Positions 8,066 through 15,687 of a DNA stretch of 36,853 bases are shown here, piece by piece; the first letter of the stretch is position 1; every line of letters begins with the position of its first letter. This DNA comes from an uncultured Clostridia bacterium (GTDB taxonomy: Bacteria > Bacillota > Clostridia > TANB77 > CAG-465): assembly GCA_944383035.1 (NCBI GenBank), contig CALWOE010000010.1, positions 1 to 36,853 of the forward strand, given 5' to 3'. The translations under genes were made by a program, and so were the position numbers. The notes beneath the pieces are model-generated. The model was not told where the DNA came from. It searched no databases and worked only from the letters and a program-made list of their open reading frames with translations.

Positions 8066-8746
8066 ATGTTTAATATATTAATAGTTGAAGATGATAAAAA
8101 CTTAAGAAAATTAGTAGTAACATATTTAAAAAAAAATAATTACAATACATATGAATCAATAGATGGGAAAGAAGCATTAAATATTCTTGATAAAAATTAC
8201 ATTGATTTAATTATAAGTGATATTATGATGCCCAAAATGAGTGGATTTGATTTAATAAAAGAATTGAGAGAAAATAATTTTAAAGTTCCAATATTATTAA
8301 TTACAGCCAAAGGTGAAATTGAAGATAAAAAAAATGGCTTTTTGCTTGGTGCAGATGATTATATGGTAAAGCCTATAAATTTAGAAGAATTGCTTTTAAG
8401 AGTTCAAGTATTACTTAGGAGAAGTAAAAGCATTAATGAGAAAAAAATTAAAATTGATAATTTTATACTTGATTATAATCAAATGAGTGTTAAAAGAAAT
8501 AACAAAACTTATAATTTAGTTAATAAAGAGTTTTTGTTATTATATAAACTGTTAAGTTTTCCAAATATTATATTTACTAGACATGAATTAATGGAAGAAA
8601 TATGGGGGTTTGAAAGTGAATCTGATTATAGAACAATAGATGTTCATATAAAAAGAATTAGAGAAAAATTATATGTTGTTAAAGAATTTTCTATTATAAC
8701 TATCAGAGGTGTTGGATATAAGGTAATCATAAATAATAAGGAGTAA
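8066..8746 (+). CDS. OmpR/PhoB-family response regulator (orphaned)
   Basis: The 226-aa protein has a receiver domain (about 1-118) and a winged-helix DNA-binding domain (about 128-224). Receiver residues are intact: the acidic pair EDD (8-10), phospho-acceptor Asp52 in IISDIMMP, Thr80 in LLITAKG and Lys102 in MVKPI. The effector domain carries the usual RTIDVHIKRIREKL and IRGVGYK elements. The start follows an AAAGGTG site. Directly downstream is only the first 60 codons of what looks like its histidine kinase, so the regulator now lacks a neighbouring partner. The regulator itself looks undamaged. Confidence 0.93.
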   Translation: MFNILIVEDDKNLRKLVVTYLKKNNYNTYESIDGKEALNILDKNYIDLIISDIMMPKMSGFDLIKELRENNFKVPILLITAKGEIEDKKNGFLLGADDYMVKPINLEELLLRVQVLLRRSKSINEKKIKIDNFILDYNQMSVKRNNKTYNLVNKEFLLLYKLLSFPNIIFTRHELMEEIWGFESESDYRTIDVHIKRIREKLYVVKEFSIITIRGVGYKVIINNKE

Positions 8747-8752
8747 CTATTT

Positions 8753-8935
8753 ATGTTGAAAAAAATATTTGGAAAGAAAAAATCAATACAAAGAAGTTTA
8801 ATAATAAGTATGTTTGTAACTGTTTTAGTTGTGTTTATTTCATCTATGATTGGATTTTATTTATTTGTAGATATTCAAGCTGCAGAAAAACTAATACAAA
8901 TAAATATTGAAAATGAAGAACAAGTTATAAAATGA
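8753..8935 (+). pseudogene. N-terminal remnant of a membrane sensor histidine kinase
   Basis: This 60-codon frame begins six bases after the response regulator with a GGAG site. It has a basic start (MLKKIFGKKK) and one membrane helix (about residues 16-38). That is what the first segment of a two-component sensor kinase looks like, and the position right after the regulator gene is where the kinase belongs. It stops at TGA 8933-8935, exactly where a headless ABC transporter frame begins. No HAMP, H-box or ATPase part exists. I infer a deletion that removed most of the kinase and the front of the transporter. It could alternatively be an unrelated small membrane protein. Confidence 0.6.
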
Positions 8936-10029
8936 TTAGAAATATGCAAAAATATCAAAAAAGTGCAAATGAAGCATCATCAAAATATAACGCTAAATTT
9001 ATAGATTTTATTCAAAATATTATAGCTGTAAGAAAACTAAATATTGGAGAATTTTGTGAAGAAAAAATTACAGAAAATTCAAATGAATATCTAAAAGCAA
9101 CAAAGTTAAACGAAAGAAAAAGATCATCAGCAAATGGAGTATTTACTGGACTAATAGATTTGTTATATTTAGTGATTTTAATAGTTGCTATTATGATGAC
9201 ATCAAATGGAGAAGATGCACTTCCATATATACTATTCTTTATAACTGCATTAGGTAAATTATATTCAAATATAAATAGTTTAGTTAGACTGATTGATATA
9301 AGTAAAAGATTTAAGACATCTAAAAAGCAATTAGATGAATACTTTAAAGATAGTAAAGAAATAAATATAGTAAAAGACTTTAAAGAAATAAAATTACAAA
9401 ATGTTGTATTTTCATACACAAAAGATTCTGCAAAAATAAAAATTCCAGAATTTATATTAAAAAGAGGAGAAAAAATAAGTATAATGGGAGAGTCTGGGCA
9501 AGGAAAGACAACAATAATGAATATACTTGCTGGATTATATCCTTTAGCAAATGGAAATTTATTTATAAATAATAAAGATATTAAAAATACTAGATTAGAT
9601 CTAGTTTTTGTATCACAAGAGGTTGATTTATTTGATTTAAGTATAAGAGATAATTTGTGTCTAGGAAAAAATATCTCTGATGAAAGAATATTAGAATTGA
9701 TAAATGAAGCTGGACTAATTGGATGGTACAATGAATTACCACAGGGACTTGACACAATGGTTGGAGAATGAGGAATAAAATTATCAGCTGGGCAGAAACA
9801 AAGATTAAATTTAATTAGAGGAATTTTAATTGATAAAGATTTATACTTCTTTGATGAACCAACATCTAATTTAGATGCTTTATCTGAAGAAAAAATAACA
9901 AATATGATAGAAAAATATTTGAAAGATAAAACATATGTAATTGTAACACATAGACCAAGACTAAAAGATTTATGCAATAAACATTATGTATTTGAAAATC
10001 ACATGATGAAAGAAGTATTAAAAGTATAA
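8932..10029 (+). pseudogene. Remnant of an ABC exporter (half transmembrane domain plus ATPase) with an in-frame TGA
   Basis: The frame starts in the middle of an exporter membrane domain, keeping roughly its last two or three helices. It continues into an ATPase domain with Walker A GESGQGKTT. At 9769-9771 a TGA interrupts it in the sequence VGE-stop-GIKLSAGQ. At that place exporters usually have a Gly or a similar residue before the signature motif, and GGA to TGA is one base change. After the stop the same frame runs on to 10029 with LSAGQKQRL, Walker B YFFDEPTSNLD and the H-loop VTHR. Missing front plus internal stop indicate a dead gene. Its former substrate is unknown; linkage to a two-component system would fit peptide or antibiotic export. 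Confidence 0.85.
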
Positions 10030-10034
10030 TATAA

Positions 10035-10067
10035 TTTGTTACAAATATGTAATATATTTGTAACAAA
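10035..10067. repeat. Perfect 14-bp inverted repeat with 5-base loop
   Basis: TTTGTTACAAATAT (10035-10048) and its exact complement (10054-10067) flank a 5-base loop. It directly follows the decayed ABC gene and lies about 40 bases before the -35 box of the LRR operon. No T run follows on either strand, so it is either a poor terminator or a protein-binding site. Confidence 0.7.
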
Positions 10068-10106
10068 ACGTAAAGAAAATTTAATATTTTTATATGGTGT
10101 GTATTG

Positions 10107-10135
10107 TTGTATATTTTTCGGTTTTATGATAAAAT
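10107..10135 (+). promoter_or_regulatory. Likely promoter of the LRR/transglutaminase operon
   Basis: TTGTAT (10107-10112), 17-base spacer, TAAAAT (10130-10135). One mismatch in the -10 box and two in the -35 box; position about 40 bases before the start is right. Confidence 0.5.
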
Positions 10136-10176
10136 TTTAATGGATATTTTAGATATAGTTTAAGGATGGAATGTCT

Positions 10177-12120
10177 ATGGATTTTGAAATACAAAGTATA
10201 ACATTAAGTAATGCTCTTAATGTTATAGAAAATATAAATGAATTAAGTGATGATGAAATAAGTGCAATTGAAGAATTAAGATTATCTGTAAGAAAAGAAT
10301 TTTTGGAAAGAAGAGGAGATACAACATTTGAACAAGAAACAAGTGAAGTACTACAATATCTACATGGATTAAAAAAATTATTTATTACAAATGCATCTAA
10401 AGATAAAGATGATAGAATTAGTATAAATTTAGACAATGGATTGACTGAAAAATTAGAAATTTTACATTTAAAAGGTATTGATTTAAGTGAAATGGATTTA
10501 GGAAAGTTTTTTAGAGAGCATAAAAATCTTTCTAATGTAAAATTAGCAAATTGTAATATTTCTAATTTGAGATTTTTGGATTTTTTACCTAAAGAGCTTC
10601 ATAGTATTTCATTAGCTAACAATCCTATTCCAGTAAAGTATGCAGATTATATTTTAAGACTTAGACAAGAACGATTTAGAGGATTAGATATAAGTGGCTG
10701 TAGTGAAATTTTAGAAGAGTTTGGAGAAAGAGGATATGAGTTTTCATCTTTTTTGACACAAGCTAGAGGAAAATTGGACGGGAAACAGTTTTATGATGCA
10801 TTTCAAAAAGCTCTATCTTCAAAAGAATTTACAATAAATGATATGAGTCAATTATATCAATATATTGATTTCTTTTCTGATAAAAGAGCAAAAGAACAAA
10901 GAGCTGTTTATATAGATGAGATAGATGATTTAAGCGAAGAATATATAGAAAATATAAATCTATTTGCAAAAGGGGAAAATACCACTTTAATTTTGACTCC
11001 AGAAAAAGCTCAAATGTTAAAAGGTATGGTATCAAAAGATATAAATGTTCAACTTTTAATTAAAAATGCATCAGAATTATCAGTAGAACAATTAGATGAA
11101 TTAAATGAGGCTTTTTCTTTAAGTAGTGTGAAACTAGATGATCCAGAACAATCTTTAAGTAAACAACAAACAATTCCTTATGATATTGATACATATAGAA
11201 AATGTAGAAGTACGATAGATGAGTTATTACAGGGAATAGATTTAAATGTTGATACCCCAGATAGAGATAAAAAAATATTTGGAGAAGTAATTAAAAGATT
11301 AGCAGATCACATGAGTTATGATTATGCATCATTAAAAAAAGAAAAAGTGGAAGAACAACAAGCTATTGAAGAAATTAATAAACAATTAGATGAAGAAGGA
11401 ATAAAAGGCTTTCAAAAGCAAATTGCAGCGATGAAGAGATTGAATGCAATGAGAGATGAAAGAGATAGTAGAACATCTGTAGTTTGTAGAAATATGGAAG
11501 GTGGCTTAATTAATAATACTTGTGTTTGTGCTGGATATGCAGAAATAGTTAGAAATGTATTTGCTTGTTGTGGAATTGACTCTAAATATATTAGTGGACC
11601 GAACACAAGAACAATGGAATCGGGACATGCATGGAATCAAATAAATTTAGATGGACAATGGTATAATTTAGATTTAACATGGGACAGAGATGCTATAGTT
11701 GATGGAAAACAAACGGAGTACACATTAAAAAGTGATAGAGATTTTGGACATACAGTATATGATAGCAGTAAATCAATAAAACATAAATGTGATTCTTCAT
11801 TAGAAATAGATGAAGTAGAAACATATATTCATGGGGAGAAACATATAAAAAAAGATGAAGATAAAAAAACAAGTCAATTACAAGTAATAGAAGATACACC
11901 AAAAATTAAATACTATCTTCCAGGAAAGGCAAAAGAAGAAATAAAAGTTGCAGATTTATCAGATGAACAATTAAGAAAAGGTGGATTTTTAAAAGTAATA
12001 GAAAGTAATTTGACTGAATCTGATATAAAAAAGAGCCATGCACTATTAGTAAAAACAATAGCAGAAAGAGAACAAAAAGCTATATCAGTGGAAATGGAGG
12101 ATATCTATGACAATCGCTAA
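10177..12120 (+). CDS. Leucine-rich-repeat protein with a transglutaminase-like (papain-fold) domain
   Basis: About 647 aa with no signal peptide or membrane helix, so probably cytoplasmic. The N-terminal part (about 60-180) has leucine-rich-repeat patterns such as LEILHLKGIDL and LSNVKLANCNISNL. A helical middle follows. Residues about 430-510 form a transglutaminase-like core with an intact triad: Cys451 in CAGYAE, His484 in GHAWN and Asp499 in LDLTWD. Such domains act as cysteine proteases, peptidases or cross-linkers. The rest is charged and helical. I chose ATG 10177 because the AAGGA site at 10162-10166 lies ten bases upstream; ATG 10171 in the same frame leaves only four. Its end overlaps the next gene. 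It heads a six-gene operon of unknown purpose. Confidence 0.85.
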   Translation: MDFEIQSITLSNALNVIENINELSDDEISAIEELRLSVRKEFLERRGDTTFEQETSEVLQYLHGLKKLFITNASKDKDDRISINLDNGLTEKLEILHLKGIDLSEMDLGKFFREHKNLSNVKLANCNISNLRFLDFLPKELHSISLANNPIPVKYADYILRLRQERFRGLDISGCSEILEEFGERGYEFSSFLTQARGKLDGKQFYDAFQKALSSKEFTINDMSQLYQYIDFFSDKRAKEQRAVYIDEIDDLSEEYIENINLFAKGENTTLILTPEKAQMLKGMVSKDINVQLLIKNASELSVEQLDELNEAFSLSSVKLDDPEQSLSKQQTIPYDIDTYRKCRSTIDELLQGIDLNVDTPDRDKKIFGEVIKRLADHMSYDYASLKKEKVEEQQAIEEINKQLDEEGIKGFQKQIAAMKRLNAMRDERDSRTSVVCRNMEGGLINNTCVCAGYAEIVRNVFACCGIDSKYISGPNTRTMESGHAWNQINLDGQWYNLDLTWDRDAIVDGKQTEYTLKSDRDFGHTVYDSSKSIKHKCDSSLEIDEVETYIHGEKHIKKDEDKKTSQLQVIEDTPKIKYYLPGKAKEEIKVADLSDEQLRKGGFLKVIESNLTESDIKKSHALLVKTIAEREQKAISVEMEDIYDNR

Positions 12121-12661
12121 ATTAGAAAATAAAGATGTTGAAGAACTTACTTTAAATTCTAAAAATGCATTAGGAGAAGTAATACAATACGACACAACAT
12201 ATTTTAAGGATTTAGAAAGACTAGAAACGATTACATTAAATGGTTTTGAAGTGAACAATGAATTAATTGAAAAAATAAATTGTTTAAATAAATTGAAAAT
12301 AATAATATTTAATCATTGTAAATTTATTTGTGATGATAAATTAAAAAATAATATACAAAATATAATAATAACATATAGTAATATAGTTAATAGTAATATT
12401 TTTGAAGAACAAGAAAATTTGAAAACAATTGAATTGATAGGAATTGATGAAGTAGATATAAATAGTCTTATTGAAATGAAAAATTTAGAAGAAATATCAA
12501 TTTATAATTCTAAAATAAAAAATTCAAAAAAAATTAGTGATTTTGCTAATTTAAAAGTTTTAAAACTTGATGGGAGTTTAGTAGATGAACCTAATTTTAG
12601 CGATTTAATAGATGACAATATTGAGTTTAGTTATAATGAAAAATTTTATTTAGAGGGGTAA
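12107..12661 (+). CDS. Small leucine-rich-repeat protein, 184 aa
   Basis: The protein is made of irregular leucine/isoleucine-rich repeats of about 22 residues (LERLETITLNGFEV, LNKLKIIIFNHCKF, LKTIELIGIDEV, LEEISIYNSKI, LKVLKLDGSLV). There is no signal peptide or membrane segment. The start overlaps the end of the LRR/transglutaminase gene by 14 bases and its GGAGG site lies inside that gene, which points to coupled translation. LRR proteins usually bind other proteins, so a partner role for the preceding enzyme is plausible, but this is inference. Asn/Ile-rich composition suggests poor codon conservation. Confidence 0.8.
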   Translation: MTIAKLENKDVEELTLNSKNALGEVIQYDTTYFKDLERLETITLNGFEVNNELIEKINCLNKLKIIIFNHCKFICDDKLKNNIQNIIITYSNIVNSNIFEEQENLKTIELIGIDEVDINSLIEMKNLEEISIYNSKIKNSKKISDFANLKVLKLDGSLVDEPNFSDLIDDNIEFSYNEKFYLEG

Positions 12662-12665
12662 AAAC

Positions 12666-12830
12666 ATGGATTATAATTTATCAGGAAAAAATGATAGTGA
12701 TAAAAGAAAATATGAAGAATTTATTGCACAAGAAGAAGAAAAATGGGCTAAACTTTCAATAGAAAGAACAAAAGCAGAAAGGGAACAAGCACAAAATAAA
12801 GGAAAAGAAAATAATTTTGAGGGGAGATAG
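12666..12830 (+). CDS. Small charged protein, 54 aa
   Basis: ATG 12666 to TAG 12828-12830, four bases after the previous stop, with an AGGGG site inside the end of the preceding gene (about 12653-12657). The product is very hydrophilic, Lys/Glu-rich and helical (KRKYEEF, then AQEEEKWAKL), possibly a short coiled coil. Its own last codons carry the GAGGGGAG site for the next gene. Tight packing between two real genes argues that it is translated. Function unknown. Confidence 0.7.
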   Translation: MDYNLSGKNDSDKRKYEEFIAQEEEKWAKLSIERTKAEREQAQNKGKENNFEGR

Positions 12831-12836
12831 TGTAAA

Positions 12837-13292
12837 ATGAATGTAAGTACTCAAGAAATGTATTCTGAAGTATATAGTATATTGAATTTATTAGGAAATA
12901 GTTATATTGCAAAACTACCTAAAAGCCTATTCAAAATGATAGAAGAAGAAAAGTCTAGTACATATAATCCACAATATAGAGAAGATAGAAGTTTGAATGA
13001 GCAAAATATAAAAAGAGAATCACTATCTATGATAGCATTGTTTCACTTATATTACTGGTGTAACTCTGACGAAGAAAAAGAACAATTAAAACAATTATTC
13101 AAAAGTAATGAAGAAAAGCATCAAGCAGAGATTAGGGAAAAATATAATCCAGATAATTTATTTAAGAATCGTAAACAAGAAGCTATAGTAGAAACACAAC
13201 CTATTGCTAATGAGGTTGCTATGGTTGAATATAAAGAATCAGTATTTAAAAGATTTATCAATAAAATAAAGGGTATATTTCATTTAGGATAA
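12837..13292 (+). CDS. Hypothetical protein, 151 aa
   Basis: Cytoplasmic, helical and charged. It begins with a hydrophobic helix-like stretch (YSEVYSILNLLGNSYIAKLPKSL), has LSMIALFHLYYW at about 62-73, then a Lys/Glu-rich segment, and ends with VEYKESVFKRFINKIKGIF, an amphipathic basic tail. The layout recalls small proteins I have seen in gut Firmicutes genomes, but I cannot name a family. GAGGGGAG lies about ten bases upstream of the ATG. It is the fourth gene of the operon headed at 10177. Confidence 0.8.
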   Translation: MNVSTQEMYSEVYSILNLLGNSYIAKLPKSLFKMIEEEKSSTYNPQYREDRSLNEQNIKRESLSMIALFHLYYWCNSDEEKEQLKQLFKSNEEKHQAEIREKYNPDNLFKNRKQEAIVETQPIANEVAMVEYKESVFKRFINKIKGIFHLG

Positions 13293-13306
13293 GGAACAAT
13301 TAAAAT

Positions 13307-13696
13307 ATGGAAAAGAAATATGTAAGAGTTATGGACGGACTAAAATCAAATGCAGGTGGATTTGAATATAAATTAAATGAAATTAATATAACAAATATTT
13401 GGAATCCAAATACATATAATCCTAAAGAAATGGGAGGGTTTAATTTCTCAACTACAGATAAAATATTAAGATGGTTACATAGGGGAGATACTATCTATGA
13501 TGTTATAATACCAGATGATACAGATGTTATTCTATGTGATGAAGATAAAGGTGTATATAGAACAAATAAAATCATAGTAAGTAATCCTAGAAAAATCACT
13601 GATGAGATGGTTATGGAATTTTACAATATAAACACTTTACCAAGCAAAGTAATTTATCAATGTAAAATTGCAAATGCACTTGAATATTGTGCATAA
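13307..13696 (+). CDS. Hypothetical protein, 129 aa
   Basis: Mixed alpha/beta protein with conserved-looking stretches KYVRVMDGLKSNAGGFEYKL (4-23), NPKEMGGFNFST and ILRWLHRGDTIYDVIIPDD. No signal peptide or membrane segment. Its last dozen residues look unlike the rest and the protein may be C-terminally shortened. AAGGA precedes the ATG; the gene follows its neighbour by 14 bases and belongs to the same operon. The family seems familiar from other Firmicutes but I cannot give a function. Confidence 0.8.
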   Translation: MEKKYVRVMDGLKSNAGGFEYKLNEINITNIWNPNTYNPKEMGGFNFSTTDKILRWLHRGDTIYDVIIPDDTDVILCDEDKGVYRTNKIIVSNPRKITDEMVMEFYNINTLPSKVIYQCKIANALEYCA

Positions 13697-13719
13697 TATA
13701 ATAAGGAGAATATAAGGTT

Positions 13720-13989
13720 ATGGTAGATTATGAAAAGAAATTTGATACAAGTAATATTCATTCTGTAGAATTAAATCTATTAGATGGACAAGTAGAACTT
13801 ATTTTAAGAGCTTTAGAATTATATGGATATAATCTTGAATATATGCTTAATGGTAATGATGCTACAGATGAACAAAAACAAGAGAAAATATCAATAGCTA
13901 ATAATCTTGATAATTTAAGTAGTTTTGGTAAATTATTAAGCAAAGATTTTGGCAATACAACAGACAACAGCAAATTAAAGGTTATATAA
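13720..13989 (+). CDS. Hypothetical protein, 89 aa, last gene of the LRR operon
   Basis: A small, probably all-helical cytoplasmic protein. VELNLLDGQVELILRALELY (16-35) is an amphipathic helix and a polar loop and second helix follow. A site AAGGAG lies 5' of the ATG, with a rather long gap. It is 23 bases after the preceding gene. No clear terminator hairpin follows. It loosely resembles in layout the 121-aa protein at 14844-15209, which also starts with a short polar stretch and a helix of the same type. Function unknown. Confidence 0.75.
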   Translation: MVDYEKKFDTSNIHSVELNLLDGQVELILRALELYGYNLEYMLNGNDATDEQKQEKISIANNLDNLSSFGKLLSKDFGNTTDNSKLKVI

Positions 13990-14595
13990 TTTTTTACAAA
14001 TATCAGAAAATCAATAGGGAGTAGGGGAATAGGCAATTTTTAATTATCTCATTATAAATAAAAAAATTAAAAAATTATAATTATGCTTTTATAATTACAA
14101 ATGAAAAAAATTTATTAAAGATTAAAAATGATTAAAAAAATTTAATAAATAAAATTATAATTACAAAAATCTAAAATTAAATTTTGAAATTTTATAAAAT
14201 TGATTTTTTATATGTAATTTTAAAAATCGAACATTTGTTAATTATGTTTGTAAATAAAATTTATTACAGAATTTTATAATTACTTTATATAAATTTAGAT
14301 TATTAATTCATAATATAATTTTATATTTTGAACGCATCAAAATCGATTTTAAGACATTTTTATATAAAACCTAACAAGTTTTATGTTCTAATTTTAATGT
14401 TCAATTTATACAATATAATAATTATAATGTAATTCTAATAGAAATGCTTAATTTTAGGCACTTTTTAAAAATGCTGAAAAATGGCTAAAAAAGCGACACA
14501 CGAGAATCGATTTTAAGCCGTTTTTAAAAAATAGGCATATAGTTTGTTGCCTAAAAAATAAGGTGAAATACTGAAATATAAGGATTTGCGAATTT
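13990..14595. other. Gene-poor, very AT-rich stretch
   Basis: About 600 bases with no convincing open frame, no clear terminator for the LRR operon and only short degenerate repeats (noted separately). A 40-codon open stretch near 14456-14576 has no start or ribosome binding site. The stretch may be decayed sequence between the operon and the candidate small RNA. Confidence 0.5.
14341..14526 (+). repeat. Three degenerate copies of a ~20-base motif
   Basis: AATCGATTTTAAG followed by C/A-rich two to three bases and TTTTTA occurs at 14341-14362 and 14505-14526. A weaker relative (ATTTTAGGCACTTTTTA) lies at 14451-14467. The first 13 bases of the outer copies are identical. They may be worn remnants of one repeated element. 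Confidence 0.4.
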
Positions 14596-14623
14596 TTGAA
14601 AAAATAATCTAAAGTTATATAAT
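14596..14623 (+). promoter_or_regulatory. Promoter upstream of a candidate small RNA
   Basis: TTGAAA (14596-14601), 16-base spacer, exact TATAAT (14618-14623), in a stretch without genes. The next structured element downstream ends in a terminator-like hairpin at about 14760. Confidence 0.5.
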
Positions 14624-14629
14624 TTTTTT

Positions 14630-14760
14630 ATAAATTATTAGGTTACAATGTAGTTTATTGTCTATAAAATATGGCTAAAACAAGCTTATAGCAAGGAATA
14701 TCTAATTTTGAAAGGGGATACTCAAAATGGGTATTCTATATTTTACTCCTATTCCTTTTT
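14630..14760 (+). ncRNA. Candidate small RNA (or leader of a 27-codon peptide)
   Basis: A transcript of about 130 bases would run from the promoter at 14596-14623 to a T run at 14756-14760. It can form ACAAT/ATTGT near 14645-14660. It also has a two-level 3' structure in which AAGGAATA (14693-14700) pairs with TATTCCTT (14750-14757) and encloses a smaller stem GGATAC/GTATTC (14716-14721/14731-14736). The same stretch holds AAAGGGG (14711-14717) nine bases before ATG 14727, which opens a 27-codon hydrophobic frame ending at 14810. I cannot decide between a regulatory RNA and a tiny membrane peptide. Confidence 0.4.
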
Positions 14761-14843
14761 GTACAAAATTATTATTTTGCGCAATTAGAATAATTTATTA
14801 TTTCAAATAACCTCTACTTTAATATACTATATATTATAATTTG

Positions 14844-15209
14844 TTATTTGTCAAGAACTTTTTTACTTTTTCTTAAATAATTAAAATTTAAATTTAATAA
14901 TTGTATTATTCTTTGTGCTGGTACTTCTCTTAAATATGAAAAATCTTTATTTGTAAAATATCTTTGTTGCCCAATAAATATAATATTATTACTTTCATTA
15001 TAAAAACATTTATTCGCACTACATGATAATCTTCTATGTAAAAATCTTAAACTTTCCATGTCTTCTGTATAATTGTTAAAATTAAAATATAATGATAAAT
15101 GTTCTTTCTCTTTTGGTGTATGATAATAAAGATAATTCATAGTTATAGATAAACAATTTAAAATATATACTATATCACTTTCACTTAAATTAAAATTGTA
15201 TGACTTCAA
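14844..15209 (-). CDS. Hypothetical protein, 121 aa
   Basis: Small soluble, mostly helical protein beginning with a polar stretch and a helix (SESDIVYILNCLSITMNYLYY). It has two Cys in the middle and a basic C-terminus (YLRKSKKVLDK). I do not recognise it. The start is supported by GGAGGG a few bases upstream. A good promoter (15243-15271) with inverted-repeat sequences in and below it suggests regulation. It stands alone between gene-poor stretches in the accessory region. Confidence 0.7.
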   Translation of the reverse strand: MKSYNFNLSESDIVYILNCLSITMNYLYYHTPKEKEHLSLYFNFNNYTEDMESLRFLHRRLSCSANKCFYNESNNIIFIGQQRYFTNKDFSYLREVPAQRIIQLLNLNFNYLRKSKKVLDK

Positions 15210-15242
15210 ATAATCCCTCCTTTACAATAATATTATGTAAAC

Positions 15243-15271
15243 ATTTTAACATAACACTTATGTAAAGTCAA
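15243..15271 (-). promoter_or_regulatory. Promoter of the 121-aa gene, with operator-like repeats
   Basis: On the - strand: TTGACT (15266-15271), 17-base spacer, TAAAAT (15243-15248). The spacer holds ACATAA-GTG-TTATGT, a perfect inverted repeat. A second one, TTTACA/TGTAAA, lies between the -10 box and the start codon. Both look like repressor sites. The promoter of the gene at 16303-16947 begins with the same 14 bases, TTGACTTTACATAA. Confidence 0.65.
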
Positions 15272-15291
15272 GTTCTTTTTTTATTATTTAA

Positions 15292-15327
15292 GAGGGGTAA
15301 GGACAAAAGTGCCTCACCCCTCCTTTT
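15292..15327 (+). terminator. GC-rich hairpin, possible terminator
   Basis: GAGGGGT (15292-15298) pairs with ACCCCTC (15316-15322), with AGG/CCT continuing inside, followed by CTTTT. It is unusually GC-rich for this region. No + strand gene immediately precedes it, so its purpose is unclear. Confidence 0.4.
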
Positions 15328-15421
15328 ATAATTATAAAAACTATAAGTATTTAAAGTCATACTAATTTTCAGATAAAAGTTTTATTAATCTCATATTTTT
15401 ATATAATCTTTCTCTACCTAG

Positions 15422-15607
15422 AAAGAAACAATATCATTAATTAAAAAAATCCAAGTTGAAATGAAAAATTATAAAGAAGAATTTAAAAATAAACTTCCTA
15501 AAATATATTCAAAAGAACTTTTAGAAAGCTTATTTTATGAAGTTTATACTAAAATATCATATTCAATAAATATGTATAAAAAATTAAAAAAATTATACAT
15601 GTTTTGA
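15422..15607 (+). pseudogene. C-terminal remnant of a Fic-family protein
   Basis: An open stretch starting right after a stop codon encodes about 61 residues. LPKIYSKELLESLFYEVYTKI strongly recalls the linker after the Fic domain in Fic/winged-helix proteins, where L-P-K-I-Y-S-K-E-L precedes the DNA-binding part. The upstream Fic motif HPFxxGNGR is absent and the winged helix that should follow is replaced by a Lys-rich tail and stop. A terminator hairpin overlaps the end. I read it as a decayed fragment of an AMP-transferase gene. Confidence 0.6.
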
Positions 15608-15624
15608 AATTATGTATAATTTTT
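15590..15624. terminator. Terminator hairpin after the Fic remnant
   Basis: AAATTATACAT (15590-15600) pairs with ATGTATAATTT (15612-15622), followed by T-rich sequence on the + strand and preceded by A-rich sequence. It overlaps the stop codon of the Fic remnant and lies downstream of the convergent Nudix gene. Confidence 0.65.
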
Positions 15625-15687
15625 ATTTGTTTTTTAATAATTTTACAAATAGTATAAATAAAATCATTTTTTATTTTATAATAAAGT

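Noticed and set aside
9769-9771. UGA read as an amino acid (recoded genetic code) to rescue the ABC transporter
   Set aside because: Tryptophan is written TGG throughout, UGA is used as the true stop of walJ where it overlaps the rlmH ATG, and the ABC gene also lacks its N-terminus. A pseudogene explains it better.
9012-9977. 321-codon open frame on the - strand
   Set aside because: It runs antisense to the ABC transporter remnant, has low-complexity Phe/Ser/Ile composition, no ribosome binding site and no family resemblance. It is a shadow of the coding strand.
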